Below are positions 1 to 9,377 of a DNA stretch of 64,000 nucleotides, one piece after another (within the stretch, counting starts at the first letter, position 1; each line of letters opens with the position of its first letter). The stretch spans positions 186,001-250,000 of the forward strand of contig NZ_JACHYN010000006.1 in the NCBI RefSeq assembly GCF_014192915.1. The letters run 5' to 3'. This stretch comes from Azospirillum sp. OGB3. GTDB taxonomy: Bacteria; Pseudomonadota; Alphaproteobacteria; Azospirillales; Azospirillaceae. The translations under genes and the position numbers were made by a program. The notes under the pieces are model-generated. The model worked only from the letters and a program-made list of their open reading frames with translations. It searched no databases and was not told where the DNA came from.

Positions 1-1715
1 ATGTCGACGGCCCGACCATAGTCGGGCTTCGCCGTGCCCTCCATAATGCCGCTGATCTCGCGGAACTGGCGGCGCACCTCCACCACCACCGATCCGGCGG
101 CGCGACCGACCGCGGTCATGCCCATCGCCCCGAACAGGTAGGGCAGCAGGCCGCCGATCAGCAGCCCGACGACCACATAGGGATCGTCGAGCCGGAACTC
201 GACCGCCACGTTGGGGAAATAATGCTTCAGATCCTGGACATAGGCGGCGAACAGCACCAGTGCGGCGAGGCCGGCGGAGCCGATGGCGTAGCCCTTGGTC
301 ACCGCCTTGGTGGTGTTGCCGACGGCGTCCAGCGCGTCGGTCGTCACGCGGATGTCCTTCGGCATGTCGGCCATTTCGGCGATGCCGCCCGCGTTGTCGG
401 TCACCGGACCGTAGGCGTCCAGCGCCACCACCATACCGGCCAGGGCAAGCATCGTGGTCGCGGCGATGCCGATGCCGAAGATGCCGGCCTGCCCGTAGGC
501 GATGATGATGCCGACGCAGATGACCAGGACGGGAAGCGCCGTTGCCTCCATCGACACAGCCAGACCCTGGATCACGTTGGTGCCGTGCCCGGTTTCCGAC
601 GCGCGGGCGACGCTGCGCACCGGGCGGAAGGCAGTGGAGGTGTAATATTCGGTGATCCACACCAGCAGGCCGGTCACGCCCAGCCCGACCAGGGACGATA
701 CGAACAGGTTGGCTCCGGTGACGTAACCGCCGCCGTTCAGCGGGATGGGCCGGGTGAAGCCGAACATGATCGCCGTCACGATCAGGATCAGCACCAGCGA
801 GATGCCGGCGGTGGCGGCCAGCCCCTTGTAGAGGGCGGCCATGATGTTGTTGTTGCTGCCCAGCTTCACGAAGAAGGTGCCGGCGACGGAGGCGGCGATG
901 CAGACCGCGCCGATGACCAGCGGGTAGACGAGCAGCAGGCGGATCACCTCGCCCGAAAAGAAAATCGCCGCCAGCAGCATGGTGGCGACGATGGTGACGG
1001 CGTAGGTTTCGAAGAGGTCGGCGGCCATACCGGCGCAGTCGCCGACGTTGTCGCCCACATTGTCCGCGATCACCGCGGGGTTGCGGGGATCGTCCTCCGG
1101 AATGCCGGCCTCGACCTTGCCCACCAGATCGGCGCCGACGTCGGCCCCCTTGGTGAAGATGCCGCCGCCCAGACGGGCGAAGATGGAGATCAGCGAGGCG
1201 CCAAAGCTGAGGGCGACCAGGGCCTCCAGCACGGCGCGGACCTCGATCGGGTCGGTCACGCGGTAGATCATCGTCAGGATGCCGTAATAGACACCCACGC
1301 CCAGCAGGCCCAGACCGACCACCAGCATGCCGGTGATCGCCCCCGCCTTGAAGGCGATGTCGAGCGCCGGGGCCAAGCCCTGGGTCGCCGCCTGGGCCGT
1401 GCGCACGTTGGCGCGCACCGACACGTTCATCCCGACATAGCCGGCGGCCCCCGACAGGACCGACCCGATCAGAAAGCCGATGGCCACATGCAGGCCGAGG
1501 AAGGCGCCGAGGATGATGAGAAGAACCACGCCGGCGATGGCGATGGTGGTGTACTGGCGATTCAGATAGGCTCGGGCGCCCTCCTGCACGGCCGCTGCGA
1601 TTTCCTGCATACGGTCGGACCCGGCGGAGGCCGCCATGACTTGCTTGCCGGCGTAGTACCCATACGCCAGGGCCAACAGGCCGCTGGCGATGATGATGAC
1701 GAACGCTGCTGCCAT
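1..1715 (-). CDS. hppA: K+-independent proton-translocating pyrophosphatase (3' end outside window)
   Basis: Membrane-bound pyrophosphatase that hydrolyses cytosolic PPi and pumps protons across the inner membrane. The visible 571 codons, starting from ATG at 1715, are a chain of hydrophobic segments; roughly the last 120 residues of the usual ~700 lie beyond base 1. The substrate loop [11 protein letters not shown] is near residue 190, and the Asp-rich [17 protein letters not shown] follows near 217. GNTTKA near residue 465 has Lys where K+-dependent enzymes have Ala, which marks the K+-independent subtype (family knowledge). It lies 204 bp downstream of the FliL-like gene on the same strand, so it may have its own promoter. 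Confidence 0.97.
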   Translation of the reverse strand, partial: MAAAFVIIIASGLLALAYGYYAGKQVMAASAGSDRMQEIAAAVQEGARAYLNRQYTTIAIAGVVLLIILGAFLGLHVAIGFLIGSVLSGAAGYVGMNVSVRANVRTAQAATQGLAPALDIAFKAGAITGMLVVGLGLLGVGVYYGILTMIYRVTDPIEVRAVLEALVALSFGASLISIFARLGGGIFTKGADVGADLVGKVEAGIPEDDPRNPAVIADNVGDNVGDCAGMAADLFETYAVTIVATMLLAAIFFSGEVIRLLLVYPLVIGAVCIAASVAGTFFVKLGSNNNIMAALYKGLAATAGISLVLILIVTAIMFGFTRPIPLNGGGYVTGANLFVSSLVGLGVTGLLVWITEYYTSTAFRPVRSVARASETGHGTNVIQGLAVSMEATALPVLVICVGIIIAYGQAGIFGIGIAATTMLALAGMVVALDAYGPVTDNAGGIAEMADMPKDIRVTTDALDAVGNTTKAVTKGYAIGSAGLAALVLFAAYVQDLKHYFPNVAVEFRLDDPYVVVGLLIGGLLPYLFGAMGMTAVGRAAGSVVVEVRRQFREISGIMEGTAKPDYGRAVD

Positions 1716-1919
1716 CGGTTCCCCCAAATTCTTATGGTTTCGGGCCCGATTACCGCCTTGTCGTGAAAACGACCCGTACAAACGAAGGTGGATGACGGGC
1801 GAGTTGTTCAGGAAAAGGATGCCGAAGAGAAGGGCACAATGCAACAGCCGCCACGCCCGAATAGGCGCGGCGATTTGGCCGAGGCGCTCCTGACTTTCGG
1901 ATGGGCTTTTTCAGAACGG

Positions 1920-2384
1920 TTACAAATTGCGCTGTGTAACCACCTGAACAAGAACATTTTGCACCACGCCCTCCCCCACGACTTTCGCGGCGGCGGCGGC
2001 GAGTTTTTCTTTTATGGCAATGATGTTGACCAAGTTGCCCGTCATCACCGACCGGTCGTCTACGGCGGCGTAGAGGGCCGACAGGCAGCGGTCGTAGACC
2101 AGCGGCTGGCGGGCCTGGACATAGGGGACCTTGTCGAGAACGACCTCCAGCGTGACGACCACGGTCACGAACTGCTCGACCTTCTGCGTGCCGATGGCCG
2201 GGACGACGAGAGGGGCCATGCGGACGAAGCCGGTGGGCGGCTTGGGCAGCGGCTCCTCCTTCTTGGGAGCCGATTCCTCGTGCTCGATGAAATACTTGTT
2301 GTAGATCATCCAGCCGCCGAAGCCCGCACCGCCCAGCAGCAGCAGGCCCAAAACCAGCAATATGACGGCCTTGATCACGCCCAT
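1920..2384 (-). CDS. FliL-like single-pass membrane protein, function unknown
   Basis: Protein of 154 residues. One transmembrane helix lies at about residues 5-27, followed by a charged linker (EESAPKKEEPLPK) and a ~110-residue domain of alternating strand and helix. The domain has a layout like the FliL family: a PLVVPAIG strand, a LEVVLDKV strand, an RQPLVYDRCLSALY helix, an IKEKLAAAAAKVVG helix and a terminal VLVQVVTQ strand. No other flagellar gene is nearby. A related protein is encoded at 12587-13006. It sits between thiL and hppA on the same strand. The fold assignment is by eye; the function is unknown. Confidence 0.75.
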   Translation of the reverse strand: MGVIKAVILLVLGLLLLGGAGFGGWMIYNKYFIEHEESAPKKEEPLPKPPTGFVRMAPLVVPAIGTQKVEQFVTVVVTLEVVLDKVPYVQARQPLVYDRCLSALYAAVDDRSVMTGNLVNIIAIKEKLAAAAAKVVGEGVVQNVLVQVVTQRNL

Positions 2385-2467
2385 CCCTTTCCGGATACGG
2401 AACGGATCGAGCCTAGCGCCGCCCTGCTTTCGATTGCGTTAAGCGGAGTCGCGCGACAAAGGGGCTC

Positions 2468-3487
2468 TCAGAAATGGTCCCAGCCGCGAGTCGGCAGGTC
2501 GAGAACCCGCCCCTGCGCATCGGCGACCGTGACGTCGCCCGCCGGCCCATCCAGCAAATGGCCGATGCCCGTCACCGGCACGCCGGTCTCCGCCGACAGG
2601 GCGGCAAGCGCCGGTGCGGCGTCCTCCGCGGCGGTGAAGAGCAGCTCGTAGTCGTCGCCACCCGTCAGCGCCATGGCGAAGCGCACCGGATCGTCGCCGA
2701 TCACCGACCTCGCGGCATCCGAAAGAGGAACCAGCCCCGACTCCAGAAGCGCGGCGCAGCCCGATTCCTCGCACAAATGGCCGAGATCAGCGACCAAGCC
2801 GTCGGACACGTCCAGGCAACCGGTCGCCAGCCCGACCAGACGCGGCCCCAGCGTCGTCCGCGGATCGGGACGCCGGAGGCGCCCCAGCAGCACGGCGCGC
2901 GCCGAGTCGTCCGCCACCTCCAGCGTTCCGTAGGCGATCCGCAGACCGAGCGCCGCGTCGCCGATGGTGCCGGTGACGTAGACACGGTCGCCGGGACGCC
3001 CACCCCAGCGTGGCACCGCCCCACCCTTCGGCACCAACCCGAAGGCGGTTACCGACAGGGTGATCGGGCCGGAGGTCGACACCGAGTCACCGCCCGCCAG
3101 AGCGATTCCGAAACGGGCCTGATCCTCGCCCAGACCGGCGGCGAAGCCGGCGAGCCAGTCCTCTCCCACCGTCTTCGGCAAAGCGGTCACGAGCGTATAG
3201 GCGTAGGGGGCCGCGCCCATGGCGGCGAGGTCCGACAGGTTGGTGCGCAGCAGCTTCGCGGCGATGTCGCCGGGCGCGTCGTCGGGAAAGAAATGGACGC
3301 CGGCAACCATGGCGTCCGTGGTGACGACCAGCTCCTGGTCGGCGGGGACGCCGAACACGGCGGCGTCGTCGGCAAGCCCGCGGGCGCCCGGAAAACCGGA
3401 CGCCAGCGGCCTGAAATAGCGGTCGATCCGCCCGAACTCGCCGAGCGGCTTGCCGGTCGTTGCCCTAGCGGTCTTTGGACTGGTCAC
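2468..3487 (-). CDS. thiL: thiamine-monophosphate kinase
   Basis: ThiL phosphorylates thiamine monophosphate to thiamine diphosphate, the last step of cofactor synthesis. The start of the mature fold, GEFGRIDRYFRPLA, is followed by the Asp-rich motif LADDAAVFG and VVTTDAMVAGVHF. LDVSDGLVADL and ALTGGDDYELLF follow later. About 339 residues, normal for the family. No ATG precedes the conserved N-terminus closely; GTG at 3487 is chosen, giving a 23-bp overlap with the end of nusB. An upstream start in the same frame is possible. Translational coupling to nusB is likely. Confidence 0.93.
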   Translation of the reverse strand: MTSPKTARATTGKPLGEFGRIDRYFRPLASGFPGARGLADDAAVFGVPADQELVVTTDAMVAGVHFFPDDAPGDIAAKLLRTNLSDLAAMGAAPYAYTLVTALPKTVGEDWLAGFAAGLGEDQARFGIALAGGDSVSTSGPITLSVTAFGLVPKGGAVPRWGGRPGDRVYVTGTIGDAALGLRIAYGTLEVADDSARAVLLGRLRRPDPRTTLGPRLVGLATGCLDVSDGLVADLGHLCEESGCAALLESGLVPLSDAARSVIGDDPVRFAMALTGGDDYELLFTAAEDAAPALAALSAETGVPVTGIGHLLDGPAGDVTVADAQGRVLDLPTRGWDHF

Positions 3488-4037
3488 GGCTGGGGTCCGG
3501 CTGGGCCAGTTCGTCCGGCCGCAACGCACGGGCCACATGGTCGAGCACGCCGTTCACCATGCCCGGCTCGCGCGCCGCAAAGAAGGCGTGCGCCACATCC
3601 ACATACTCGCTGATGAGGATGCGCGGGTGGGTGTCGTTGTGGACGAACAGCTCGTAGGCGCCGGCCCGCAGGATGGCGCGCATCAGCAGTTCCAGGCGGT
3701 CCAGGGCGTAGCGCGGCTCGAGCGCTGAGGCCAGCATGCCGTCAACCTCGGCCCGGCGGTGCGCGGCACCGCGGACGATGTCGGCGAACAGCTGCGGGTC
3801 GGCGGAGACGAACTTCGCCCCGTCGATCTCCTCACCCAGCCGGTGATTGACGAATTCGCCGATCACGGATTCCACGGCGATGCCGGTCGGTTCGATCTGG
3901 TTCAGGTCGATCTGGTACAGGGCCTGAACGGCGGCAAGGCGTGCGGCCTTGCGCCGGGCCTTGGCCGATCCGCCACCCGTCCGGTTCCGGGAGCCGCGCT
4001 TCTGTTTCGCGCGGCCAGCCGCGTCGTCGTTGCTCAT
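3465..4037 (-). CDS. nusB: transcription antitermination factor NusB
   Basis: NusB binds boxA RNA together with NusE (S10) in antitermination complexes, chiefly on rRNA operons. Of 190 residues, the first ~28 are a basic extension (KQKRGSRNRTGG) before the helical core, which opens with ARRKAARLAAVQALYQID. The C-terminal half has the family signature LDRLELLMRAILRAGAYEL and ILISEYVDVAHAFF. The ribH-nusB order is conserved in many proteobacteria. The gene overlaps thiL at its 3' end. Confidence 0.96.
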   Translation of the reverse strand: MSNDDAAGRAKQKRGSRNRTGGGSAKARRKAARLAAVQALYQIDLNQIEPTGIAVESVIGEFVNHRLGEEIDGAKFVSADPQLFADIVRGAAHRRAEVDGMLASALEPRYALDRLELLMRAILRAGAYELFVHNDTHPRILISEYVDVAHAFFAAREPGMVNGVLDHVARALRPDELAQPDPSRDQSKDR

Positions 4038-4070
4038 GATGCTCAGTCTGTCAGGAATTGCACCGCGGGG

Positions 4071-4535
4071 TCACCGCGGATAGAGGCGGAATTGGCGCTT
4101 GAGTTCGATCATGTCAAGGCAGGCGCGCGCCGCGAAACCGCCCTTGTTCTTGGCCGTCACGGAGGCCCGCGCCCAGGCCTGCTCGCGGTTCTCCACCGTC
4201 AGCACGCCGTTGCCGATGGCCAGCGCGTAGCGCAGCGCGAGGTCCTGGAGACCGCGGGCGCTCTCGTTGCAGACGATGTCGTAATGGGTGGTCTCGCCGC
4301 GGATCACGCAGCCCAGCCCGACATAGCCGTCGAAGCGCTTGCGCGCCGTGAAGAAATCCATGGAACGCAGGGCATACAGGATCGCCGCCGGAATCTCCAG
4401 GCATCCCGGGACCGAGACGCGCTGGTAAGTGGCGCCGTCCTTCTCGATCTCGGCGATGGCGCCTTTCACCAGCTCGTCGGCGATGTCCTCGTAGAAGCGG
4501 GCTTCCACGATCATCAGATGGGGCTTTTCGGTCAT
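4071..4535 (-). CDS. ribH: 6,7-dimethyl-8-ribityllumazine synthase
   Basis: RibH condenses the RibD/phosphatase product with 3,4-dihydroxy-2-butanone 4-phosphate to give lumazine, the penultimate step of riboflavin synthesis. 154 residues, the usual size. Conserved elements visible are VPGCLEIPAAI, GYVGLGCVIRGETTHYDIV, the NESARGLQDLAL helix and LTVENREQAWARA. It is 22 bp downstream of ribBX on the same strand and directly upstream of nusB. Confidence 0.97.
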   Translation of the reverse strand: MTEKPHLMIVEARFYEDIADELVKGAIAEIEKDGATYQRVSVPGCLEIPAAILYALRSMDFFTARKRFDGYVGLGCVIRGETTHYDIVCNESARGLQDLALRYALAIGNGVLTVENREQAWARASVTAKNKGGFAARACLDMIELKRQFRLYPR

Positions 4536-4557
4536 CTCAGGGTCGCTCGGCTGGCGG

Positions 4558-5682
4558 TTACTGGTCTTGCGGGGGAATCGGACGGTGGCCGAGCACGGTC
4601 AGGCCGTACCCCTCCAGCCCGATGATGGACTTCTTGCGGTTCGACAGCAGAACCATGTCGCGCACGCCCAGGTCCAGCAGGATCTGCGCGCCCACGCCGT
4701 AATCCCGCAAGGCGGGGGTCGGGTTGTCGTGGCCTTCCAGCCGCGCCAGCACCGATTCGGTCAGGCTGTTGGCCATCGGCTCGCGCAGCAGGACGATGAC
4801 GCCGCGGCCTTCCCGCGCGATCATCTCCATGGAGGCCTGAAGCTCGCCGTCGCGCGCGGCGCTCTTGTCGCCCAAGACGTCGTCCAGCACCGACAGAGCG
4901 TGCATGCGCACCAGCACCGGCTCGTCGCCGGAAATGTCGCCGCGCACCAGCGCGATGTGCTCCGCGTAGGCCACCTTGTTGACGTAGACGTACATCTGGA
5001 AACGCCCGCCGAAACGGCTGTCCAGCGTCGCGGCCAGCCTCTGCTCGACGATCGTCTCGGTGCGGCGGCGGTAGGCGATCAGGTCGGCGATGGTGCCCAC
5101 CTTCAGTCCATGGAACTGCGCGAACTTCACCAGATCCGGCAGGCGGGCCATGGTGCCGTCGTCGTTCATGATCTCGCAGATCACGCCCGCCGCGCTCATC
5201 CCGGCCATGCGGGCGATGTCCACCGAGGCTTCCGTGTGGCCGGCGCGGACCAGCACGCCGCCGTCGCGGGCAAGCAGCGGGAAGACGTGGCCCGGCGTCA
5301 CGATGGCGTCCGGCCCGGCTGTCGGGTCGATGGCGACCTGAATGGTGCGGGCGCGGTCGGCGGCGGATATGCCCGTCGTCACACCCTCGCGCGCCTCGAT
5401 GGAGACGGTGAAGGCGGTCTGGTGGCGGGTGCCGTTCTGCTGTGCCATCAGCGGCAGGCGCAGCCGCTCGATGTGGGTCTGATCCATGGCGAGGCAGATC
5501 AGGCCGCGCCCGTACTTGGCCATGAAGTTCACGGCCTCGGGGGTCGCGCACTGGGCCGGGATGACCAGATCGCCTTCGTTCTCGCGGTCCTCGTCGTCGA
5601 CGAGGATGAACATCTTGCCCTGGCGCGCCTCCTCGATGATCTCCTCGGGGCGCGACAGATACTCGTGAAACTCGGACGTCAT
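4558..5682 (-). CDS. ribB: 3,4-dihydroxy-2-butanone-4-phosphate synthase with degenerate GTP cyclohydrolase II-like domain (RibBX type)
   Basis: The N-terminal ~200 residues are a complete RibB domain: VDDEDRENEGDLVIPA near residue 27, GRGLICLAM, HQTAFTVSIEAREGVTTGIS, GHVFPLLARDGGVLVRAGHT, then EIMNDDGTMARLPDL. RibB converts ribulose 5-phosphate to the 4-carbon riboflavin precursor. The C-terminal ~165 residues align with GTP cyclohydrolase II (RMHALSVLDDVLGD...) but contain no cysteine where the three zinc ligands should be, so GTP cyclohydrolase activity is not expected. This matches the RibBX variant described in Proteobacteria; a true RibA should be encoded elsewhere. ATG at 5682 overlaps the ribE stop by 4 bp. 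Confidence 0.95.
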   Translation of the reverse strand: MTSEFHEYLSRPEEIIEEARQGKMFILVDDEDRENEGDLVIPAQCATPEAVNFMAKYGRGLICLAMDQTHIERLRLPLMAQQNGTRHQTAFTVSIEAREGVTTGISAADRARTIQVAIDPTAGPDAIVTPGHVFPLLARDGGVLVRAGHTEASVDIARMAGMSAAGVICEIMNDDGTMARLPDLVKFAQFHGLKVGTIADLIAYRRRTETIVEQRLAATLDSRFGGRFQMYVYVNKVAYAEHIALVRGDISGDEPVLVRMHALSVLDDVLGDKSAARDGELQASMEMIAREGRGVIVLLREPMANSLTESVLARLEGHDNPTPALRDYGVGAQILLDLGVRDMVLLSNRKKSIIGLEGYGLTVLGHRPIPPQDQ

Positions 5683-6266
5683 TCCTGCCCTGCCAGCCGC
5701 GCCACATACCGCGCGAGCATATCGATTTCCAGGTTCACCCGGTCCCCGGCCTTCAGCGCGCCGAAGGTGGTCGCATCCTGGGTGTGCGGGATGATGTTCA
5801 CGCCGAAGCGCGCACCATCGACCTCGTTCACCGTCAGCGACACGCCGTCCAGCGCCACCGACCCCTTGGAGGCGATGTATTTCGCCAGGGCGGCCGGCGC
5901 CTCGAAGGTGAAGCGCTTCGACTCGCCGTCGGCGCGGACCTCCACGACCGTGGCGACGCCGTCGACATGGCCGGACACGATGTGCCCGCCCAGCTCGTCG
6001 CCGACCTTGAGCGCGCGCTCCAGATTGACGCGCGTGCCCTCGGCCCAGCCGCCCAGCGTCGTCTTCGACAGGGTCTCGGCGGAGGCTTGGACGGCGAACC
6101 AGCCCGGCCCCTTCTCGACGACGGTCAGGCAGACGCCGTTGTTGGCGATGGACGCGCCGATGGGAACCGTCTCCATAGCGAAGACGGTCTCGACGGTGAA
6201 CCGGGTGTCGCCCTGCCGTTCCACGGCCCGAACGCGCCCAACATCGGTGATGATTCCGGTGAACAT
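5679..6266 (-). CDS. ribE: riboflavin synthase alpha subunit
   Basis: Dismutates two lumazine molecules to riboflavin plus the ribityl-aminouracil precursor. 195 residues with the expected internal duplication: barrel 1 starts MFTGIITDVGRV and carries ANNGVCLTV; barrel 2 contains HIVSGHVDGVA and SKGSVALDGVSLTVNEV. The stop overlaps the ribBX start (ATGA), which indicates translational coupling. The 113-bp gap to ribD holds a perfect GC-rich hairpin (6323-6345). Confidence 0.97.
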   Translation of the reverse strand: MFTGIITDVGRVRAVERQGDTRFTVETVFAMETVPIGASIANNGVCLTVVEKGPGWFAVQASAETLSKTTLGGWAEGTRVNLERALKVGDELGGHIVSGHVDGVATVVEVRADGESKRFTFEAPAALAKYIASKGSVALDGVSLTVNEVDGARFGVNIIPHTQDATTFGALKAGDRVNLEIDMLARYVARLAGQE

Positions 6267-6322
6267 GGGCCGGCAATTTAGCAGGTTTTCAATCGTGTGA
6301 AAGATTCATCCGCACGGCGTGG

Positions 6323-6345
6323 CGCGCAACGGACTGTTGCGCGCG
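6323..6345 (-). other. GC-rich hairpin between ribD and ribE
   Basis: Perfect 9-bp inverted repeat (arm gcgcgcaac, 5-nt loop) in the ribD-ribE spacer. It has no T-run, so it is not a standard terminator; it may stabilise or punctuate the operon mRNA. No FMN-riboswitch architecture can be recognised in this spacer. Confidence 0.4.
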
Positions 6346-6379
6346 GCACGGTGCCGGACGTCCTGGAAACCGGCGCCGC

Positions 6380-7498
6380 TCAACCGCGGCGGACGTAGCT
6401 TTCCAAGAGGTCTTCCCCGGCCGAACGCAGATCGGTCCGGCGGAACCGCGCCATGCCTTCCAACCCGTCCACCCCGAAGGCGTGGATCGCCGGCAGCCCG
6501 TCGCCTCCCATGACCGAGGCGGCCCGGAACCATTCCAGCCGGTCCACCAGATTGGCCCGCAGCAGCGAGGCCGCCAGAGTGGCGCCGCCCTCCACCAGCA
6601 CGCGGGTCAAGCCGCGGCGGGCCAGGGCGGCGCTCGCCACGGCCAGATCCGGCAGGCCGGCGGAGTCGGCGGGCACCCGGAGGACCTCCAGTCCGCAGTC
6701 CTGGAAGACGGCCAGACGGCCGGGGTCGGCGTCGTCGCGGGTGATGACCCAGGTCGGCACGGACCGCGCGCCCACGGCCAGCTTCCCGGTCAGCGGCAAA
6801 CGCAGCCGGCTGTCCACCACGATGCGCACGGGCGACCGATGGGCCAGACCCGGCAGGCGGCAGGTGAGTTCCGGGTCGTCGGCCAGGGCGGTGCGAATGC
6901 CGACCATGATCGCGTCGTGGGTGGCGCGCAGCCGATGCCCCCAGGCCCGCGCCGTCGGACCGGTGATCCATTGCGACTGGCCACTGTGGGTGGCGATGCG
7001 CCCGTCCAGCGTCGTCGCCGCCTTCAGCGTATAGAGTGGGCGATCGTCCTGGATGCGCCGGAAGAAGCCCTCGTTGAGCGTCCAGGCTTCGTCCTCGCAG
7101 ACGCCGGTGTCGACAACGATCCCGGCGGCGCGCAGCCGCTCCAGCCCGCCACCGGCAACCCGCGGATCGGGATCGCCGCAAGCCACCACCACCCGCGCCA
7201 CCCCGGCATTCACCAGGGCCAGAGCACAAGGCGGCGTTTTCCCGTAATGATTGCAGGGCTCCAGCGTCACATAGGCGGTCGCGCCCCGCGCGGCATCACC
7301 GGCACGGGCCAGGGCTTCCGTCTCGGCGTGTGGGCGCCCGCCCGGCTGGGTCCAGCCGCGCCCAACCACCACGCCGTCGCGCACGATGACGCAGCCCACG
7401 GCCGGGTTCGGCCACGTGTTGCCGAGCCCGCGCCCCGCCAGGGCCAGGGCGGCCCGCATGTGGCGGAGGTCGTCGGGATGGATGGCTTGCTTCGCCAT
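6380..7498 (-). CDS. ribD: bifunctional diaminohydroxyphosphoribosylaminopyrimidine deaminase / 5-amino-6-uracil reductase
   Basis: RibD performs the deamination and side-chain reduction steps of riboflavin synthesis. 372 residues. The N-terminal deaminase has the zinc site HAETEAL and PCNHYGKTPPC (about residues 50-85). The C-terminal reductase starts near residue 147 (LKAATTLDGRIATHSGQSQW) and holds IMVGIRTALADDPELTCR plus the NADPH-binding LVEGGATLAASLL. ATG at 7498 follows nrdR by 17 bp. Confidence 0.97.
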   Translation of the reverse strand: MAKQAIHPDDLRHMRAALALAGRGLGNTWPNPAVGCVIVRDGVVVGRGWTQPGGRPHAETEALARAGDAARGATAYVTLEPCNHYGKTPPCALALVNAGVARVVVACGDPDPRVAGGGLERLRAAGIVVDTGVCEDEAWTLNEGFFRRIQDDRPLYTLKAATTLDGRIATHSGQSQWITGPTARAWGHRLRATHDAIMVGIRTALADDPELTCRLPGLAHRSPVRIVVDSRLRLPLTGKLAVGARSVPTWVITRDDADPGRLAVFQDCGLEVLRVPADSAGLPDLAVASAALARRGLTRVLVEGGATLAASLLRANLVDRLEWFRAASVMGGDGLPAIHAFGVDGLEGMARFRRTDLRSAGEDLLESYVRRG

Positions 7499-7515
7499 GG
7501 GCGCCGCCCGCCCCC

Positions 7516-7980
7516 TCAGCCGTTCTGGGCTTCGGGGGCGAGCTGCTCGACGAACTCGTTGAAGTCCGACGCCTCGCGGAAGTCCTTGTAGACCGAGGCG
7601 TAGCGGATGTAGGCGACCTGATCCAGCGTCTGGAGCGCCGCCATGATCATCTCGCCGATCTGCTTCGACGGGATCTCGCTCTCCCCGGAGGATTCGAGCT
7701 GGCGCACCAGGCTGTTGACCACCCGGTCGATGCGGTCGGCGTCGATCGGGCGCTTGCGCAGGGCGATGCGCATGGAGCGCAGGAGCTTCTCGCGGTCGAA
7801 AGGCTCCCGCTGGCCGGTGCTCTTCACCACCGTCAGCTCGCGGAGCTGGACGCGCTCGAAGGTGGTGAATCGCGCGCTGCAACTGGGGCAGAACCGCCGC
7901 CTGCGGATCGCCGAGTTGTCCTCGGTCGGTCGCGAGTCCTTGACCTGGGTGTCCTCGTGTCCGCAGAACGGGCAGCGCAT
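7516..7980 (-). CDS. nrdR: transcriptional repressor NrdR
   Basis: Zinc-ribbon/ATP-cone repressor of ribonucleotide reductase genes. 154 residues. The N-terminal ribbon uses MRCPFCGH and [10 protein letters not shown]. The ATP-cone begins with [20 protein letters not shown] and extends to [11 protein letters not shown], both family signatures. It is 32 bp downstream of glyA and just upstream of ribD, an arrangement common in alphaproteobacteria. Confidence 0.97.
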   Translation of the reverse strand: MRCPFCGHEDTQVKDSRPTEDNSAIRRRRFCPSCSARFTTFERVQLRELTVVKSTGQREPFDREKLLRSMRIALRKRPIDADRIDRVVNSLVRQLESSGESEIPSKQIGEMIMAALQTLDQVAYIRYASVYKDFREASDFNEFVEQLAPEAQNG

Positions 7981-8012
7981 GTCCGGCCTTTCCCCTTAGT
8001 CGGTCTTGATGA

Positions 8013-9323
8013 TTACAGGGTCGGGTAGATGGGGAAGCGGCGGCACAGCTCGCGCACCTCTTCCCGCACCTTCGCCTCGACCGCCGCGTTGTCGCCGGAG
8101 TTGCTGGCGGCCAGCCCGTCCAGCGTCTCGACGATCAGGCGGCCGACCTGCTCGAACTCGGCCACGCCGAAGCCGCGGGTGGTGGCCGCCGGGCTGCCCA
8201 AGCGGACGCCGGAGGTGACCATCGGCTTCTGCGGGTCGAACGGCACGCCGTTCTTGTTGCAGGTCATGCCGGCGTGCTCCAGGCTCGCCTCGGCGGCCTT
8301 GCCGGTCAGGTTCTTCGGACGCAGGTCGACCAGCACGATGTGGCTGTCGGTGCCGCCGGACACGATGTCCAGGCCGCCCTCGATCAGCACCTTCGACAGG
8401 GCGCGGGCGTTGTCCAGGACGCTCTTGGCGTAGGTCTTGAACTCCGGACGCAGCGCCTCGGCGAAGGCCACCGCCTTGGCGGCGATGACGTGCATCAGCG
8501 GGCCGCCCTGCAGGCCGGGGAAGACCGCCGAGTTGATCTTCTTGGCGATCTCCTCGCTGTTGGTCAGCACCATGCCGCCGCGCGGGCCGCGCAGCGTCTT
8601 GTGGGTGGTGGTGGTGACGACGTCGGCATAGGGGAACGGGTTCGGGTAGACGCCGCCGGCGATCAGACCGGCATAATGGGCGATGTCCACCATGAAGTAG
8701 GCGCCGACCTCGTCCGCGATGGCGCGGAAGCGCTGGTAGTCGAGGACGCGCGGGTAGGCGGAGCCGCCGGCGATGATCAGCTTCGGCTTGTGCTCGCGGG
8801 CCAGACGCTCGACCTCGTCGAAGTCGATCAGGTGGTCGTCGCGGCGCACGCCGTACTGCACGGCCTTGAACCACTTGCCCGACAGGTTCGGGGCGGCGCC
8901 GTGGGTCAGGTGGCCGCCGGCCGCCAGCGACATGCCGAGGATGGTGTCGCCCGGCTGGAGCAGGGCGAGGTTGACCGCTTGGTTGGCCTGCGACCCGGAG
9001 TTCGGCTGGACGTTGGCGAAGCCGCAGCCGAACAGCTTGCAGGCGCGCTCGATCGCCAGTGTCTCGGCCACGTCCACATACTCGCAACCGCCGTAGTAGC
9101 GCCGGCCCGGATAGCCCTCGGCGTACTTGTTGGTCATGACCGAGCCCTGGGCCTCCAGCACCGCCTGGGAGACGATGTTCTCGGACGCGATCAGCTCGAT
9201 CTGCTCCTGCTGGCGGACCAGCTCGTCGCGCACCGCGCGGGCCAGTTCGGGATCGGTCTCGGCGAGCGAGGCGGCGAAGAAGCGGCCGATCTCGGCGCGG
9301 GGGTCGGCGTTGGTCACGGTCAT
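8013..9323 (-). CDS. glyA: serine hydroxymethyltransferase
   Basis: PLP enzyme interconverting serine and glycine with tetrahydrofolate, the main source of one-carbon units. 436 residues. Seen: [19 protein letters not shown] near residue 37, [38 protein letters not shown] with the PLP lysine near 240, and [21 protein letters not shown] at 9323 lies 54 bp after rpiB, so both are likely on one transcript. Confidence 0.98.
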   Translation of the reverse strand: MTVTNADPRAEIGRFFAASLAETDPELARAVRDELVRQQEQIELIASENIVSQAVLEAQGSVMTNKYAEGYPGRRYYGGCEYVDVAETLAIERACKLFGCGFANVQPNSGSQANQAVNLALLQPGDTILGMSLAAGGHLTHGAAPNLSGKWFKAVQYGVRRDDHLIDFDEVERLAREHKPKLIIAGGSAYPRVLDYQRFRAIADEVGAYFMVDIAHYAGLIAGGVYPNPFPYADVVTTTTHKTLRGPRGGMVLTNSEEIAKKINSAVFPGLQGGPLMHVIAAKAVAFAEALRPEFKTYAKSVLDNARALSKVLIEGGLDIVSGGTDSHIVLVDLRPKNLTGKAAEASLEHAGMTCNKNGVPFDPQKPMVTSGVRLGSPAATTRGFGVAEFEQVGRLIVETLDGLAASNSGDNAAVEAKVREEVRELCRRFPIYPTL

Positions 9324-9377
9324 GGCAGGGCAGGTCCTTGGTTCAGAAAGCAGTCACGGGCCGGATGAAGGGCCGTC

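Noticed and set aside
6267..6379. Possible FMN riboswitch before ribE
   Set aside because: The 113-bp spacer is too short and shows only one simple hairpin, not the conserved RFN multi-branch core.
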